DNA from: an uncultured Erysipelotrichaceae bacterium
Lineage (GTDB): Bacteria; Bacillota_I; Bacilli_A; Erysipelotrichales; Coprobacillaceae
Assembly: GCA_937917505.1 (NCBI GenBank)
Contig: CALDMQ010000023.1
Span: 1 to 7,390 of the forward strand
Length of the DNA: 7,390 nucleotides
Direction of reading: 5' to 3'
In this document: piece after piece, positions 7,284-7,390 of the stretch
Layout: every line of letters begins with the position of its first letter
Position numbering within the stretch: position 1 is the stretch's first letter
Notes under the pieces: generated by a model
Database searches by the model: none
The model's input: the letters and a program-made list of their open reading frames with translations, nothing else
Told to the model about the DNA's origin: nothing
Position numbers and translations under genes: made by a program

Positions 7284-7350
7284 AAAGGTGCTTTAATTTA
7301 TTTTGGGGTTATCTTTTGAATAACCCTTTTAGATACAAAAAAGCTCCTTT
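7284..7350. repeat. Nested inverted repeat: possible terminator or mobile-element end
   Basis: The outer arms AAAGGTGCTTT (7284-7294) and AAAGCTCCTTT (7340-7350) pair at 10 of 11 positions. Inside them is a perfect 7-bp hairpin, GGGTTAT (7306-7312) with ATAACCC (7320-7326), with a 7-nt loop and a TTTT run after it on the plus strand. On the minus strand the outer stem is followed by TTTTT, so it could terminate a leftward gene ending at about 7370 (only LDRLK and a stop would be visible). It starts within a base or two of where the permease homology ends. That makes an insertion-sequence or recombination scar equally possible. No transposase is present. Confidence 0.4.
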
Positions 7351-7390
7351 CATGATATGATTTGAATGCTTATTTCAGTCTATCAAGAAA

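Noticed and set aside
7370..7390. End of another leftward gene (LDRLK and stop) at the right edge
   Set aside because: Only a handful of codons are visible, which is too few to support a gene. It is kept only as a possibility in the repeat entry.
1..7390. CRISPR array, tRNA or rRNA gene, transposase, defence or toxin-antitoxin genes
   Set aside because: No repeat-spacer pattern, tRNA cloverleaf, or matching protein motif was seen on either strand.

Overview
The window is strongly AT-rich, with A/T-biased codon use, good GGAGG-type ribosome-binding sites and short rho-independent terminators. This points to a low-GC Gram-positive (Bacillota). The protein sequences look most like gut Erysipelotrichia-type anaerobes, but that is an impression from memory, not a search result. 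The standard genetic code fits all the intact genes.

Layout, left to right. (1) Positions 1-187 hold a leftward promoter candidate and the first codons of a leftward gene that runs out of the window. (2) Positions 264-1907, minus strand, hold an intact SulP-family anion transporter with a C-terminal STAS domain, followed by a candidate terminator at 219-244. (3) Positions 1908-2043 are a divergent promoter region. (4) Positions 2044-5602, plus strand, hold an intact two-gene operon for class I aerobic ribonucleotide reductase: nrdA (835 aa, all catalytic residues present, one complete plus one degenerate ATP-cone) and nrdB (346 aa, all six iron ligands and the radical tyrosine present). It closes with a hairpin terminator. 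(5) Positions 5711-6220, plus strand, are the wreck of a calcineurin-like metallophosphoesterase gene, with frameshifts, an internal deletion and lost metal ligands. (6) Positions 7283-6196, minus strand, are the wreck of a multi-spanning 'putative ABC transporter permease' (CmpB/PF06541-like) gene, with two in-frame stops, one single-base frameshift and a missing N-terminus. The two wrecks converge and overlap at their 3' ends. (7) Positions 7284-7350 hold a nested inverted repeat, exactly where the permease homology stops.

The working parts are nucleotide metabolism (NrdA and NrdB together make deoxyribonucleotides from ribonucleoside diphosphates) and an unrelated divergently transcribed anion transporter. 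I see no functional link between the two beyond the shared intergenic region.

I did not find a convincing new biological system. The points most worth attention are the roughly 1.6-kb block of gene decay downstream of an intact essential-type operon, the tandem ATP-cone arrangement in NrdA, and the structured repeat at the truncation point.
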